In this document: one piece after another, positions 1 to 8,434 of the stretch | Layout: each line of letters starts with the position of its first letter | Position numbering within the stretch: the stretch's first letter is position 1 | From: S5-327 sp965116015 | GTDB lineage: Bacteria; Chloroflexota; Dehalococcoidia; Lucifugimonadales; Australimonadaceae | Reading direction: 5' to 3' | NCBI GenBank assembly: GCA_965116015.1 | Contig: OZ220477.1 | Coordinates: 1,922,001 to 1,986,000 of the forward strand | DNA: 64,000 nt | Notes under the pieces: model-generated | What the model was told of the DNA's origin: nothing | Database searches by the model: none | Seen by the model: only the letters and a program-made list of their open reading frames with translations | Translations under genes and position numbers: made by a program

Positions 1-1606
1 GACCACCCTCCTGAACCTCCACCTCCACCCCCGCGAACCGCGAAGCAACCTCCTCCGCCGCCGCCTCCGCCCCCGCGGCGGACATCTCCCCCCCGCGATA
101 CAGCGTAATGAGCGACCCCTCCTCCGGCGCCGCCGCCCCCACCAACGCCAGAAGCGCCGCGGCAGGACTTTCCCCTCTCCCGACAAGAACGCCGTCGAGA
201 ATCGCGATCGCCTCCCCCTCCGCCACCGCTACCCCATCGATGCGCGCCCCCCGCGCCGCAGTCGTAACCTCGCCCGAGCGCACATCCCCCATTGCCGCGG
301 TCATCGCCGCGATATTCTCCTCCGCGCTCCGCTCCGGATTGTAGGCGAGCATCGCCGCGATCCCCTGCGGAACCGTCCGCGACGGCACGACATCGATCCG
401 CCCCTCCCCCCTAAGGTCCCGGGCCTGCTCGGCGGCCAGCACAACGTTGCCATTGTTCGGCAGCGCCGCAACCCGCTGCGCATTGGCGCGCCGCGCCCCC
501 TCCAGAATATCCGCAGCGCTCGGATTCATCGTCTGTCCACCCGAAACAACCGCAGCCGCACCCAGATCCTCGAACACCCGCCGTATCCCCTCCCCCGGCG
601 CGACCGCGACCACCCCGAAAGAAGCCGCCTCCCCAGCCTCCCCATACCCGTGCAGCGTCAGAAACTCCCCGTGCTGCAGATCCATATTCTGAATACTGAT
701 CTGATCGAGCGCCCCAAGCGACGCTCCCAGAGTCAGCAGCGGCCCCGGATCACCGGCGTGCGCATGCACCCGCACAACCGCGTCGTCGCCCACCACAACC
801 GTAGAGGCCGCCATCCCAATCACCCCCTCGCGCACAGCGTCGGAGTCAAGCCCACTCCCCAGAATCACAAACTGCGTACAGTAACCGTACAGCTCCCCCT
901 CAGTATGCTCGAGGAAAGCCCGACTCACGCTTGCAGATCCCGCAGACGCCCCGCCCGCCGGCGCGGAAATCGTGATTTGCGCCGCGCTCCCCTCCGCGAA
1001 CCCCAGCGCCCCCGCCAGGAACGCGACCACCCCCTGACCCCCAGCATCGACCACCCCCGCCTCCTTCAGTACGGGCAACTGCTCCGGCGTCCGCGCCAGA
1101 GCCTCCTCAGCGGCGCTGCAAGCGGCGCGCAGCGTCTCCGTCAACCCCCAGCCCCGCGACTGCGCAGCCTCTGCAGCGGCGCGCATCACCGACAGCATCG
1201 TCCCCTCCACCGGCGACCCCACCGCCTGATACCCGGCGTTCGCGGCGCTGAGGAGCGCCCTTGCCAGCAACTCCCCATCGCACTCCTCCACCCCGCTCAG
1301 CCCGCTCGCAAGCCCCCTCAGGAACTGCGAGAAGATCACCCCGCTGTTGCCGCGCGCCCCCAGCAAAGCTCCCCGAGCAAGAGCCTCGCTCATCTCGCCC
1401 ACCGTGGCGGTCGCGGAATCGGGCAACGGCGCGTCGATCGACGCCCGCAGCGTCAGCAGCATATTAATCCCAGTGTCACCGTCCGGCACAGGAAAAACAT
1501 TGAGCGCGTTGATCGCCTCAACGTTCGCCTCCACACACGCCGCCCCGCCGACGACAAGCTGCCGGAAGCCCTCCGCGTCGAGTCGGTGACGCCCGCCTCT
1601 GTCCAT
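1..1606 (-). CDS. DAK2/DhaL-domain protein, YloV/FakA-like fatty acid kinase subunit (C-terminus cut by window edge)
   Basis: Translating the reverse strand from the ATG at 1606 gives 535 codons open to the window edge. The N-terminus carries the DhaL-type metal/nucleotide signature VPDGDTGINM near residue 40, then an alanine-rich helical region and the long C-terminal part typical of YloV (about 550 aa), so only a short tail is missing. In the known family (FakA) this protein phosphorylates fatty acids bound to a DegV-like FakB partner; no FakB is visible here. A GGAGG lies about 10 nt before the ATG. An upstream ATG is out of frame. It diverges from the gene at 1805. Confidence 0.85.
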   Translation of the reverse strand, partial: MDRGGRHRLDAEGFRQLVVGGAACVEANVEAINALNVFPVPDGDTGINMLLTLRASIDAPLPDSATATVGEMSEALARGALLGARGNSGVIFSQFLRGLASGLSGVEECDGELLARALLSAANAGYQAVGSPVEGTMLSVMRAAAEAAQSRGWGLTETLRAACSAAEEALARTPEQLPVLKEAGVVDAGGQGVVAFLAGALGFAEGSAAQITISAPAGGASAGSASVSRAFLEHTEGELYGYCTQFVILGSGLDSDAVREGVIGMAASTVVVGDDAVVRVHAHAGDPGPLLTLGASLGALDQISIQNMDLQHGEFLTLHGYGEAGEAASFGVVAVAPGEGIRRVFEDLGAAAVVSGGQTMNPSAADILEGARRANAQRVAALPNNGNVVLAAEQARDLRGEGRIDVVPSRTVPQGIAAMLAYNPERSAEENIAAMTAAMGDVRSGEVTTAARGARIDGVAVAEGEAIAILDGVLVGRGESPAAALLALVGAAAPEEGSLITLYRGGEMSAAGAEAAAEEVASRFAGVEVEVQEGG

Positions 1607-1804
1607 CAAAGTAACGCCTCCGCCACAAGTCTTGCCGGAGCCCTCGCCGCCGCGCGGCGGCGCCCGCGCCCCATCTATTCCAGAACCGCCCCCGTCCCAG
1701 TCCCTGGAAGCGGCAGGCCGGATGCGAGGCGATGATACACCGCGCACAACCGGCGCCGCCGTTCCGCGCTTGCGCCCCGTAGACCGCAGCGTAAGATATC
1801 GCCT

Positions 1805-2125
1805 ATGAACCCCCTCACGCTCGAAGAAAGCTTGGCGGTGCCCTACCGCCTCGTAATGGAGTCCTTCAAAGACACAGACGGCGAATGGCGTCGCCGTGCG
1901 TCCTACCCCGAACTCCCAGGCTGCGAAGTCGTCGGCGACTCCCCAGTCGACATCATCGAAAAGCTCGATAACCTCCGCGAACGCCTCATCCGCCGGATGG
2001 TCCGCGACTGCCAGCCCATCCCCACTCCCCGCCCTCCCCTCCGGTCCAGACTCCCCGTGCTCGACGCCGACCGCCTCGAATTCGTCCGCTACCTCGTACA
2101 GCAGGGCAGAATCTCGGAAGGCTAA
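1805..2125 (+). CDS. HicB-like small protein (solitary)
   Basis: 106 aa. Residues 13-65 follow the HicB antitoxin-like pattern, a short beta strand then a YPELPGCEVVGDSP segment and a helix with repeated Leu/Arg. No HicA toxin is next to it, so it is probably a stand-alone HicB-fold protein rather than half of a toxin-antitoxin pair. The C-terminal 35 residues are proline- and arginine-rich and unassigned. There is no obvious SD; a TAAGAT at 1792-1797 sits only 7 nt before the ATG, which would fit a leaderless transcript. The stop lies 5 nt before the Rieske oxygenase start, suggesting one operon. Function is unknown. Confidence 0.6.
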   Translation: MNPLTLEESLAVPYRLVMESFKDTDGEWRRRASYPELPGCEVVGDSPVDIIEKLDNLRERLIRRMVRDCQPIPTPRPPLRSRLPVLDADRLEFVRYLVQQGRISEG

Positions 2126-2130
2126 ACCCT

Positions 2131-3435
2131 ATGCTCAGCCAGGAAGAGAACGACCTCCTCACCCAAGTCGCCCCCGGCTCTCCTATGGGAGAGCTCGCCC
2201 GGCGCTTCTGGATCCCCATCCTCCTCGCCGAAGAATTGCCCGCCCCAGACTGCGACCCCGTCCGCGTCCGCATCCTCGGCGAAAACCTCGTAGCGTTCAA
2301 AGACACCCAGGGACGAATCGGACTCCTCGACGCCTGGTGCCAGCATCGCGGATCCGACCTCTTCTTCGGACGCAACGAAGAATCCGGCCTCCGCTGCGTC
2401 TACCACGGCTGGAAATACAACGTCGACGGCGCCTGCGTCGACATCCCCAACGCCCCCGAAGGCGAAACCTTCAAAAACAAAATCACAACCCGCGCCTACC
2501 GCACTGTCGAGCGCGGAGGCCTTATCTGGGCGTGCCTCGGCCCCCCCGACTACTCCCCAGACTTCCCGGAAATGGAATGGACCCGCGTCCCCGACTCCCA
2601 CCGCTACATCTCCAAAATGCTCCTCGAATGCTCCTACCTCCAAACGATGGAAGCCGATATCGACTCCAGCCACCTCGGCTTCCTCCACAGCTTCGTCAAT
2701 TCCGGAACAGTCATCGAAGGCCGCACGAACGGCATCGAAGACTTCACCGCCGCCGACAAAACCCCAGCATGGACAGTGAACGACACCGACTACGGAGTTA
2801 TGCTCACCGCTCGCCGCGATGCCGGCGACAGCTTCTACTGGCGCGTCAACCAGTGGATGCTCCCCTTCTACACCATCATCGCCGCCCGCCCCGGCGACTC
2901 CGTCCTCTGCCAGATCAAAGTCCCCGTGGACGACCGCCACGCCATCGCATTCCGCGTTCGCTGGCGCCCCGATCGCCCCCTCGCCCACAGCGAACTCTCA
3001 ACATTCCGCGACAAGGGCGTCCTCTTTCCCGAAATGATCCCCGGCACATTCACCACAAAAGAGAATCGCTCGAACAACTACCTCATCGACCGCGCGGCTC
3101 AGCGCAACTACTCCTACACCGGAATCAAATCCATTCCCGCGCAAGACTTCGCCGTTACCGAACGCCAGCACGGGCTGCCAGTCTCCGACCGCTCCCGCGA
3201 GCATCTCGTCAGCAGCGACGCCGCCATCATCCAGGTTCGGCGCCGGCTCCTTCGCTCCGTCCGCCAACTAATGGAAGGACAAGAGCCCCCGGAAGCCCGG
3301 AACGGCGCCGCTTTCAACGTGCGCTCCCTCGACCTCGTCCTCCCCAAAAGCGTCCCTTTCGAAACAGGCGCTGCCCCTTACCTGGCAACGCCCTCGACGG
3401 AAACACAGGTGATCCCCCCGTTCGTTGAACCGTAG
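2131..3435 (+). CDS. Rieske [2Fe-2S] ring-hydroxylating oxygenase, large subunit type
   Basis: 434 aa. Near residues 69-95 the Rieske signature is complete: C-x-H (WCQHRG) and C-x2-H (CVYHGWKY) about 17 residues later. The mononuclear iron site of the catalytic domain is visible as EADIDSSHLGFLH around residue 175 (Asp, then His-x4-His). This is the layout of phthalate 4,5-dioxygenase-like alpha subunits, which hydroxylate or demethylate aromatic substrates using electrons from a separate reductase. No reductase or ferredoxin gene is adjacent. Substrate cannot be told from sequence. It follows the HicB-like gene by 5 nt. Confidence 0.9.
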   Translation: MLSQEENDLLTQVAPGSPMGELARRFWIPILLAEELPAPDCDPVRVRILGENLVAFKDTQGRIGLLDAWCQHRGSDLFFGRNEESGLRCVYHGWKYNVDGACVDIPNAPEGETFKNKITTRAYRTVERGGLIWACLGPPDYSPDFPEMEWTRVPDSHRYISKMLLECSYLQTMEADIDSSHLGFLHSFVNSGTVIEGRTNGIEDFTAADKTPAWTVNDTDYGVMLTARRDAGDSFYWRVNQWMLPFYTIIAARPGDSVLCQIKVPVDDRHAIAFRVRWRPDRPLAHSELSTFRDKGVLFPEMIPGTFTTKENRSNNYLIDRAAQRNYSYTGIKSIPAQDFAVTERQHGLPVSDRSREHLVSSDAAIIQVRRRLLRSVRQLMEGQEPPEARNGAAFNVRSLDLVLPKSVPFETGAAPYLATPSTETQVIPPFVEP

Positions 3436-3557
3436 CGAGCGAAGCTGCCTGCGTCCTGTTTACCAATGAAGCTCCCTGGCGTAAGATGCGCCAACCATAG
3501 GTTCCAACGTAACCAGCCCGGAAACCTGTGAATACTCGATGCGACAAGGAGGAAGTC

Positions 3558-4781
3558 GTGGTTACTCGAAAGCGGTGGATAGTAGCGGCTCTTGCCGCCT
3601 TCTCGCTAGCAGCTTTCGCTGCCTGTGGAGATTCCGGAGAACTCGACGACGCCAACAAACGCGCAGATGACGCCGAGGCCCGCGTAGCTACCCTCGAAAG
3701 TGAACTTGCCGACGCCAGAGCCATGATGCCCGCCGGCGATGCCGCACAGGAACTCAGCAACGCCATGGCCCGCATCTCCCAGCTCGAAGGCGACCTCAGC
3801 GAAGCCAGGGCTATGATGCCATCCGCAACCAGCCGCCTCGAACAAGTCCGACAGCGCGGCGTCCTCGTCTGCGGCAGCCGCCACGACGTCGCCGGCTACG
3901 GCTCCCTCGACGACTCCGGCAGAAACATCGGCTTCGACATCGACCTCTGCCGCGCAGTCGCAGTCGCCGTCCTCGGCGATGGCGACGCCATCCAAGTCAA
4001 TCCCTACACCGCCGCTGAGCGCGGCCCAGCCCTCCAGTCCGGCGACATCGATATGATGGCCCGCACCGTCACATGGACCACATCCCGCGACTCGCAGTGG
4101 GGCAACTACACCTACACCACCTTCTACGACGGCCAGGGCTTTATGGTTCCCGAGTCTCTCGGCGTGAAATCCGCCTCCGAGCTCAGCGGCGCCGCCGTCT
4201 GCGTCATCTCCGGAACCACAACCGAACTCAACATGGCCGACTTCTTCCGCCAGAACAACTTCGATTACAACCCGAAAGTGTTCGAAGAGAACGACGCCGC
4301 CCGCGAGGCATACCTCTCCGGCGCCTGCGACGTGTTCACCAACGACCGCTCGCAGCTGGCCGCCATCCGCAGCTCCTTCGAGAACCCCGGAGACCACATC
4401 ATCCTCCCCGAGACCATCTCCGAAGAGCCTCTCACCCCTGTCGTTCCCCACGGCGACGAACAGTGGTTCGACATCGTGAAAGCGGTTATGGCCGGCCTGA
4501 TCTACGCCGAGGCCTACGGCATCACCAGCGCCAACGTCGACCAGATTGCCGATGGCGACAACGCGAAGGCCAGGCGCCTCCTCGGTGTCGAAGGGTCATT
4601 CGGCCAGGAGTCAATGGGCCTCTCCCCAACCGTAATGCAAGACGTCCTCAGATACACCGGCAACTACGGCGAAATCTACGACCGCAACCTCGGCCCAGAC
4701 ACGCCGATCAACCTCCCGCGAACCGGCCGCAACCGCCTCTGGATAGACGGCGGCCAGATCTACGCCCCGCCCCTGCGCTAA
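3558..4781 (+). CDS. Polar amino-acid ABC transporter substrate-binding lipoprotein (AapJ-like)
   Basis: A GTG at 3558 is chosen as start because AAGGAGG lies 5 nt before it; an in-frame ATG at 3528 has no SD. The first 30 residues form a lipoprotein signal (positive charges, hydrophobic run, AFAAC lipobox). A charged helical stretch follows with two copies of ARAMMP and heptad-like spacing, predicted coiled coil. The rest (from about residue 95) is a bacterial extracellular solute-binding domain of the AapJ type, opening with LEQVRQRGVLVCG and including FDIDLCRAVA. It heads an operon with two permeases and an ATPase, so it should capture L-amino acids outside the membrane. Confidence 0.9.
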   Translation: MVTRKRWIVAALAAFSLAAFAACGDSGELDDANKRADDAEARVATLESELADARAMMPAGDAAQELSNAMARISQLEGDLSEARAMMPSATSRLEQVRQRGVLVCGSRHDVAGYGSLDDSGRNIGFDIDLCRAVAVAVLGDGDAIQVNPYTAAERGPALQSGDIDMMARTVTWTTSRDSQWGNYTYTTFYDGQGFMVPESLGVKSASELSGAAVCVISGTTTELNMADFFRQNNFDYNPKVFEENDAAREAYLSGACDVFTNDRSQLAAIRSSFENPGDHIILPETISEEPLTPVVPHGDEQWFDIVKAVMAGLIYAEAYGITSANVDQIADGDNAKARRLLGVEGSFGQESMGLSPTVMQDVLRYTGNYGEIYDRNLGPDTPINLPRTGRNRLWIDGGQIYAPPLR

Positions 4782-4806
4782 CGCCCTCGCGTCAGCAGCC
4801 GCGCAC

Positions 4807-4838
4807 AAGCTCCCTCCCCGAACCCGGGGAGGGAGCTT
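4807..4838 (+). terminator. Perfect 14-bp hairpin after the binding-protein gene
   Basis: The arms 4807-4820 and 4825-4838 are perfectly complementary (AAGCTCCCTCCCCG and its complement) with a 4-nt AACC loop. No T-tract follows, so full intrinsic termination is doubtful. It sits 25 nt after the stop of the substrate-binding gene and 187 nt before the first permease. In many ABC operons such a structure protects or partly terminates the binding-protein message, giving more binding protein than membrane subunits; that role here is inferred. Confidence 0.6.
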
Positions 4839-5024
4839 CGCGCGTTCCCCCCGCCGAACAAACGCCTCCCGCCCTCCGAACAGATAAGGACCCCACCTAT
4901 CCCAACCGCCCAGCGCCAACCCTTCGCGGACAAACCGCACCTAGCGCAGCTGCCCAGCTCGGCGAAACCTGCTGGCGCAGGCCGCTCTAGCGCGCGCCTC
5001 CCCATTGTGTAAAACTCCCGGCGT

Positions 5025-6227
5025 ATGCTCCAGCTCCTTCAATACCAGGGCGTTCCCCTCTGGCGAAACATCGTATTCCTGCGGTTCGCCCTTCAGATCG
5101 TTTCCGCTGTCGCAGTCCTCAGCTTCCTCGCCTTCTTCATCCTCAACATCTCGCGCGAAATCGACGAACGCAACATCCCCTTCGGCTTCGGATTCCTCGA
5201 CCGCTCCACCGGCATCCCCATCGGCGAAACCGTCATCGACTACGAACCCACGGACTCCTACCTCTACACCCTGCTCGTAGCCGCGCTGAACACCGTCAAA
5301 GTCGCCCTCCTCGGAGTCATCTTCGCCACCATCGCCGGCGTCGTCGTCGGCGTCGCCCGACTCTCCCCCAACTGGCTGCTCAGCCGCCTCGCGCTCGCCT
5401 ACGTCGACTTCTTCCGGAACGTCCCCCTCCTCGTCCAGCTGCTCTTCTGGTTCTTCATCGTCCTCTCCCTCCCCCCCCTGCGCGAAGGCTACGTGCTCTT
5501 CGACGCCTTCTACCTGAACAACAGCGGATTCGCGCTCCCCTGGTTCAGCCCCAAGCCAGGCGCCCCCTTCCCCTGGATCAGCCCCGGATTCTGGCCCTGG
5601 ATCCTCGCCATCGCCGCCGGAATCGCAGCCGCAATCCTCCTCGCCCGCTACCTCCTCCGCCGCGAAGTTGAAACCGCCCGCAACTCCCACGCCTTCCTCG
5701 CCTCAGGCGCGCTGGTCGTCGCGGCGATTGCTATCGCGACGCTCGTGTTCGCCCCTTTCGAAATCAACGCCCCCGCCCCCCAGGAAGGCCCCTTCGGACG
5801 CCTTGCCGGCGGCGCCAAAGTCAGCCAGAGCTTCCTCGCCCTCCTTATCGGCCTCGTCATCTACACGTCGTCATTCATCGCAGAAATCGTCCGCGCCGGC
5901 ATTCAGTCTGTCGGCAAAGGCCAGACCGAGGCGGCGCGCTCCCTCGGCCTATCCGGCGGCGACCCATTGCGATTCGTCATATTCCCGCAGGCCCTCCGCG
6001 TAATCATCCCCCCGACCATCAGCCACTACCTCAACCTCACCAAGAACTCCAGCCTCGCCGCCGCGATCGGCTACCCCGACCTCGTCGGCGTAGCCACCAC
6101 GCTCACCCAAACCGCCCCTGCCGTGTCGCTCCTCCTGATCGTGATGCTCGTCTACCTTGCAATGAGCCTCACCTACGCGCTCATCGGCAACATCTACAAC
6201 TGGATGATTCGTTACAAAGGAACCTAA
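5025..6227 (+). CDS. Amino-acid ABC transporter permease 1 (AapQ-like)
   Basis: 400 aa with an N-terminal membrane span, a large periplasmic-type insert and a His/Glu/Arg/Gln-type permease domain. The EAA-loop region near residues 305-325 reads QTEAARSLGLSGGDPLRFVIFPQALR, which contacts the ATPase in this family. The long N-terminus is typical of AapQ rather than GlnP-type permeases. No SD precedes the ATG; TAAAAC at 5010-5015 lies 9 nt before it, so an internal leaderless promoter is possible. The next permease begins 7 nt after the stop. Confidence 0.9.
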   Translation: MLQLLQYQGVPLWRNIVFLRFALQIVSAVAVLSFLAFFILNISREIDERNIPFGFGFLDRSTGIPIGETVIDYEPTDSYLYTLLVAALNTVKVALLGVIFATIAGVVVGVARLSPNWLLSRLALAYVDFFRNVPLLVQLLFWFFIVLSLPPLREGYVLFDAFYLNNSGFALPWFSPKPGAPFPWISPGFWPWILAIAAGIAAAILLARYLLRREVETARNSHAFLASGALVVAAIAIATLVFAPFEINAPAPQEGPFGRLAGGAKVSQSFLALLIGLVIYTSSFIAEIVRAGIQSVGKGQTEAARSLGLSGGDPLRFVIFPQALRVIIPPTISHYLNLTKNSSLAAAIGYPDLVGVATTLTQTAPAVSLLLIVMLVYLAMSLTYALIGNIYNWMIRYKGT

Positions 6228-6234
6228 CCCGGCG

Positions 6235-7452
6235 ATGACCACGCTCTCCCAACGCTTCAGCCCTGCCCCGCCGCCCCCCGCATTCACCGTGGGCGTCGCC
6301 GGCTGGCTGCGCGCCAACCTCTTCAGCTCCTGGGCCAACAGCGTCACCACCGCTCTCCTTGTCGCCGTCACCCTCCTCGGCGTGATCGCCGGCGCGCGAT
6401 GGCTCCTCTTCTCATCCGAATGGGACGTGATTACGCAGCGCGCCCCCCTCTACATCGTCGGCACCTACCCCCGCGACCTCTACTGGCGCCCGGAGCTCGC
6501 CCTGCTGCTCGTAAGCGGCCTGATGGGCATGGCCTGGCGCACCTGGGGAGGCCCCGCCCGATACTTCGCCGCCGGATTCGGAGCGCTCATCTTCATCGTC
6601 GCGCTACTCCCCTACTCAATGCCCATCCTCTACCGGACATTGCTGCTTGCCGTGCCGGTCGCGATCGGCGCCGGCTACGGACTCGCCCACCTCGTCCGAC
6701 CCGCCGGACGCCCCAAATGGACAGCTATTGCAGGCGGAGTAGTCCTTCTGCTTGCGGTGATTATCATCGCCGGCGTGAGCGGCCTGCCGGGATTCGAACC
6801 CGTCACCGAAGCCGAGGTCGGCGGCCTCATGCTCAACCTCCTCCTCGCGACATACGGCATCGTCCTCTCGATGCCGCTCGGAATCCTGCTCGCATTGGGG
6901 CGCCGCAGCCGCCTCCCCGTCGTCAAGCTCTTCTGCGTCGCCTTCATCGAAATCATCCGCGGCGTCCCCCTCATCACCCTCCTGTTTATGTCGCGCCACA
7001 TCCTTCCCCTTACCTTCCCCGAAAACCTCGACATCAGCCTGCTCTACCTCGCAGGAATCACCATAACCCTGTTCAGCTCGGCGTATATGGCCGAGAACGT
7101 GCGGGGAGGTATGGCGGCTGTGTCCCCCCAGCAAGAGCAGGCGGCGCAGGCGCTCGGCCTCAAGCAGTGGCAGACCACGCTGTTCATCACGCTCCCGCAA
7201 GGGCTGCGCAACATCATCCCCGCCATCGTCGGGCAATTCATCTCCCTCTTCAAAGACACAAGCCTCGTGTTCGTCATCGGGATGCTCGACCTCGTCGAGA
7301 TCGGGCGCGCCGGTCTCTCCGGCAACATCGAATTCCTGGACAACGGCATGGAAGTCTACCTGTTCCTCGCCCTCGTGTTCTGGATCTTCACGTTCAGCAT
7401 GGCCTACATCAGCCGCCGTATCGAACGCTCGCTCGGCATCGGGCGGCGTTAG
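6235..7452 (+). CDS. Amino-acid ABC transporter permease 2 (AapM-like)
   Basis: 405 aa, multi-spanning. The EAA loop is visible around residues 300-325 (QAAQALGLKQWQTTLFITLP). The extended N-terminal half with several extra membrane segments matches AapM, the partner of AapQ in general L-amino-acid importers. It is 7 nt after permease 1 and 28 nt before the ATPase gene, so the two permeases and the ATPase should be co-translated and form the membrane complex. Confidence 0.9.
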   Translation: MTTLSQRFSPAPPPPAFTVGVAGWLRANLFSSWANSVTTALLVAVTLLGVIAGARWLLFSSEWDVITQRAPLYIVGTYPRDLYWRPELALLLVSGLMGMAWRTWGGPARYFAAGFGALIFIVALLPYSMPILYRTLLLAVPVAIGAGYGLAHLVRPAGRPKWTAIAGGVVLLLAVIIIAGVSGLPGFEPVTEAEVGGLMLNLLLATYGIVLSMPLGILLALGRRSRLPVVKLFCVAFIEIIRGVPLITLLFMSRHILPLTFPENLDISLLYLAGITITLFSSAYMAENVRGGMAAVSPQQEQAAQALGLKQWQTTLFITLPQGLRNIIPAIVGQFISLFKDTSLVFVIGMLDLVEIGRAGLSGNIEFLDNGMEVYLFLALVFWIFTFSMAYISRRIERSLGIGRR

Positions 7453-7480
7453 CCACAGCGCCCCACAGGAGGACTGCGCG

Positions 7481-8284
7481 ATGCAGAGCAACCCCCCCGC
7501 CGCAACACAGCAAACAACCAAGGACGACATCCTCGCCCTGCCCGTCGATCAGCGCGACGACATCATCGTCTACGAGAACGTCTACAAATGGTTCGGCAAC
7601 TTCTGCGTCATCCGCGACGTGAACATCCGCGTCAAGCGCGGCGAAGTCATCGTCGTCTTCGGCCCCTCCGGCTCCGGAAAATCAACCTTCCTCCGTATCA
7701 TCAACCGCCTCGAACAGCACCAGCGCGGACGCATCGTCGTCGACGGAATCGAAATGACGAACGACGTCCGAAACCTCGACGCCATTCGCCGCGAAGTCGG
7801 CATGGTATTCCAGCAATTCAACCTCTTCCCTCACATGTCCGTCCTCTCCAACATCACCCTCGCCCCGATGCGCGTGCGCCACGTCCCCCGTAGAGAGGCC
7901 GAAGAAGCCGCTATGCAACTGCTCGAGCGCGTCGGCATCCCCGAGCAAGCCAACAAATACCCGGCTGAACTCTCCGGCGGACAGCAGCAGCGCGTCGCCA
8001 TCGCTCGCGCGCTCGCTATGCGCCCCGAGATTATGCTGTTCGACGAGCCCACCTCCGCCCTCGACCCCGAGATGATCAAAGAAGTGCTCGACGTGATGCG
8101 CGAGCTCGCCGCAACCGGTATGACGATGGTGTGCGTAACCCACGAAATGGGCTTCGCCCGCGAAGTCGCCGACCGCATGGCATTCTTCGACGAAGGAATG
8201 CTCCTCGAAACCGGCTCCCCAGAGGAGATCTTCAACAACCCCAAGGAAGAGCGAACGCGGATGTTCCTCAACCAGATACTCTGA
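7481..8284 (+). CDS. Amino-acid ABC transporter ATP-binding protein (AapP/GlnQ-like)
   Basis: 267 aa. All ABC motifs are present: Walker A GPSGSGKST (about residue 65), Q-loop VFQQFNLFPH, signature LSGGQQQRVAIARAL, Walker B IMLFDEPTSALDPE and the switch His in CVTHEMGFA. It energises uptake by the two permeases encoded just upstream. An AGGAGG lies about 8 nt before the ATG. The N-terminal 25 residues before the ABC domain are a little longer than in most GlnQ proteins. It is the last gene of the operon; a hairpin at 8330-8375 follows. Confidence 0.95.
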   Translation: MQSNPPAATQQTTKDDILALPVDQRDDIIVYENVYKWFGNFCVIRDVNIRVKRGEVIVVFGPSGSGKSTFLRIINRLEQHQRGRIVVDGIEMTNDVRNLDAIRREVGMVFQQFNLFPHMSVLSNITLAPMRVRHVPRREAEEAAMQLLERVGIPEQANKYPAELSGGQQQRVAIARALAMRPEIMLFDEPTSALDPEMIKEVLDVMRELAATGMTMVCVTHEMGFAREVADRMAFFDEGMLLETGSPEEIFNNPKEERTRMFLNQIL

Positions 8285-8329
8285 GCCCTCCCTTCTCGCA
8301 ACCCTCCCGCGCGGCCCCGCCGACCCTGC

Positions 8330-8375
8330 CTCTCCCCCCGCGCTCGCGGAAGAATGCTCAGGGTGAGGGGGAGAG
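8330..8375 (+). terminator. GC-rich hairpin after the amino-acid transporter operon
   Basis: CTCTCCCCC at 8330-8338 pairs perfectly with GGGGGAGAG at 8367-8375, with further partial pairing inside. No T-run follows. It lies 46 nt after the ATPase stop and before the AAA ATPase gene, so it may end the transporter transcript. Similar CCCCTC/GAGGGG hairpins occur at 26421 and 58550. Confidence 0.45.
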
Positions 8376-8434
8376 CGGATCCCGTGTTAAAATGAACCCT
8401 AAGCGCGGACGATGCGCGAACCCAGGGAGCGTTT

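Noticed and set aside
650..1735. A 361-codon + strand frame
   Set aside because: Antisense to the YloV-like gene, whose frame has family motifs; low-complexity Arg/Pro composition.
1896..3428. A 510-codon + strand frame overlapping the Rieske gene
   Set aside because: Arg/Pro-rich translation typical of an out-of-frame reading of GC-rich coding DNA; the Rieske frame has intact motifs.
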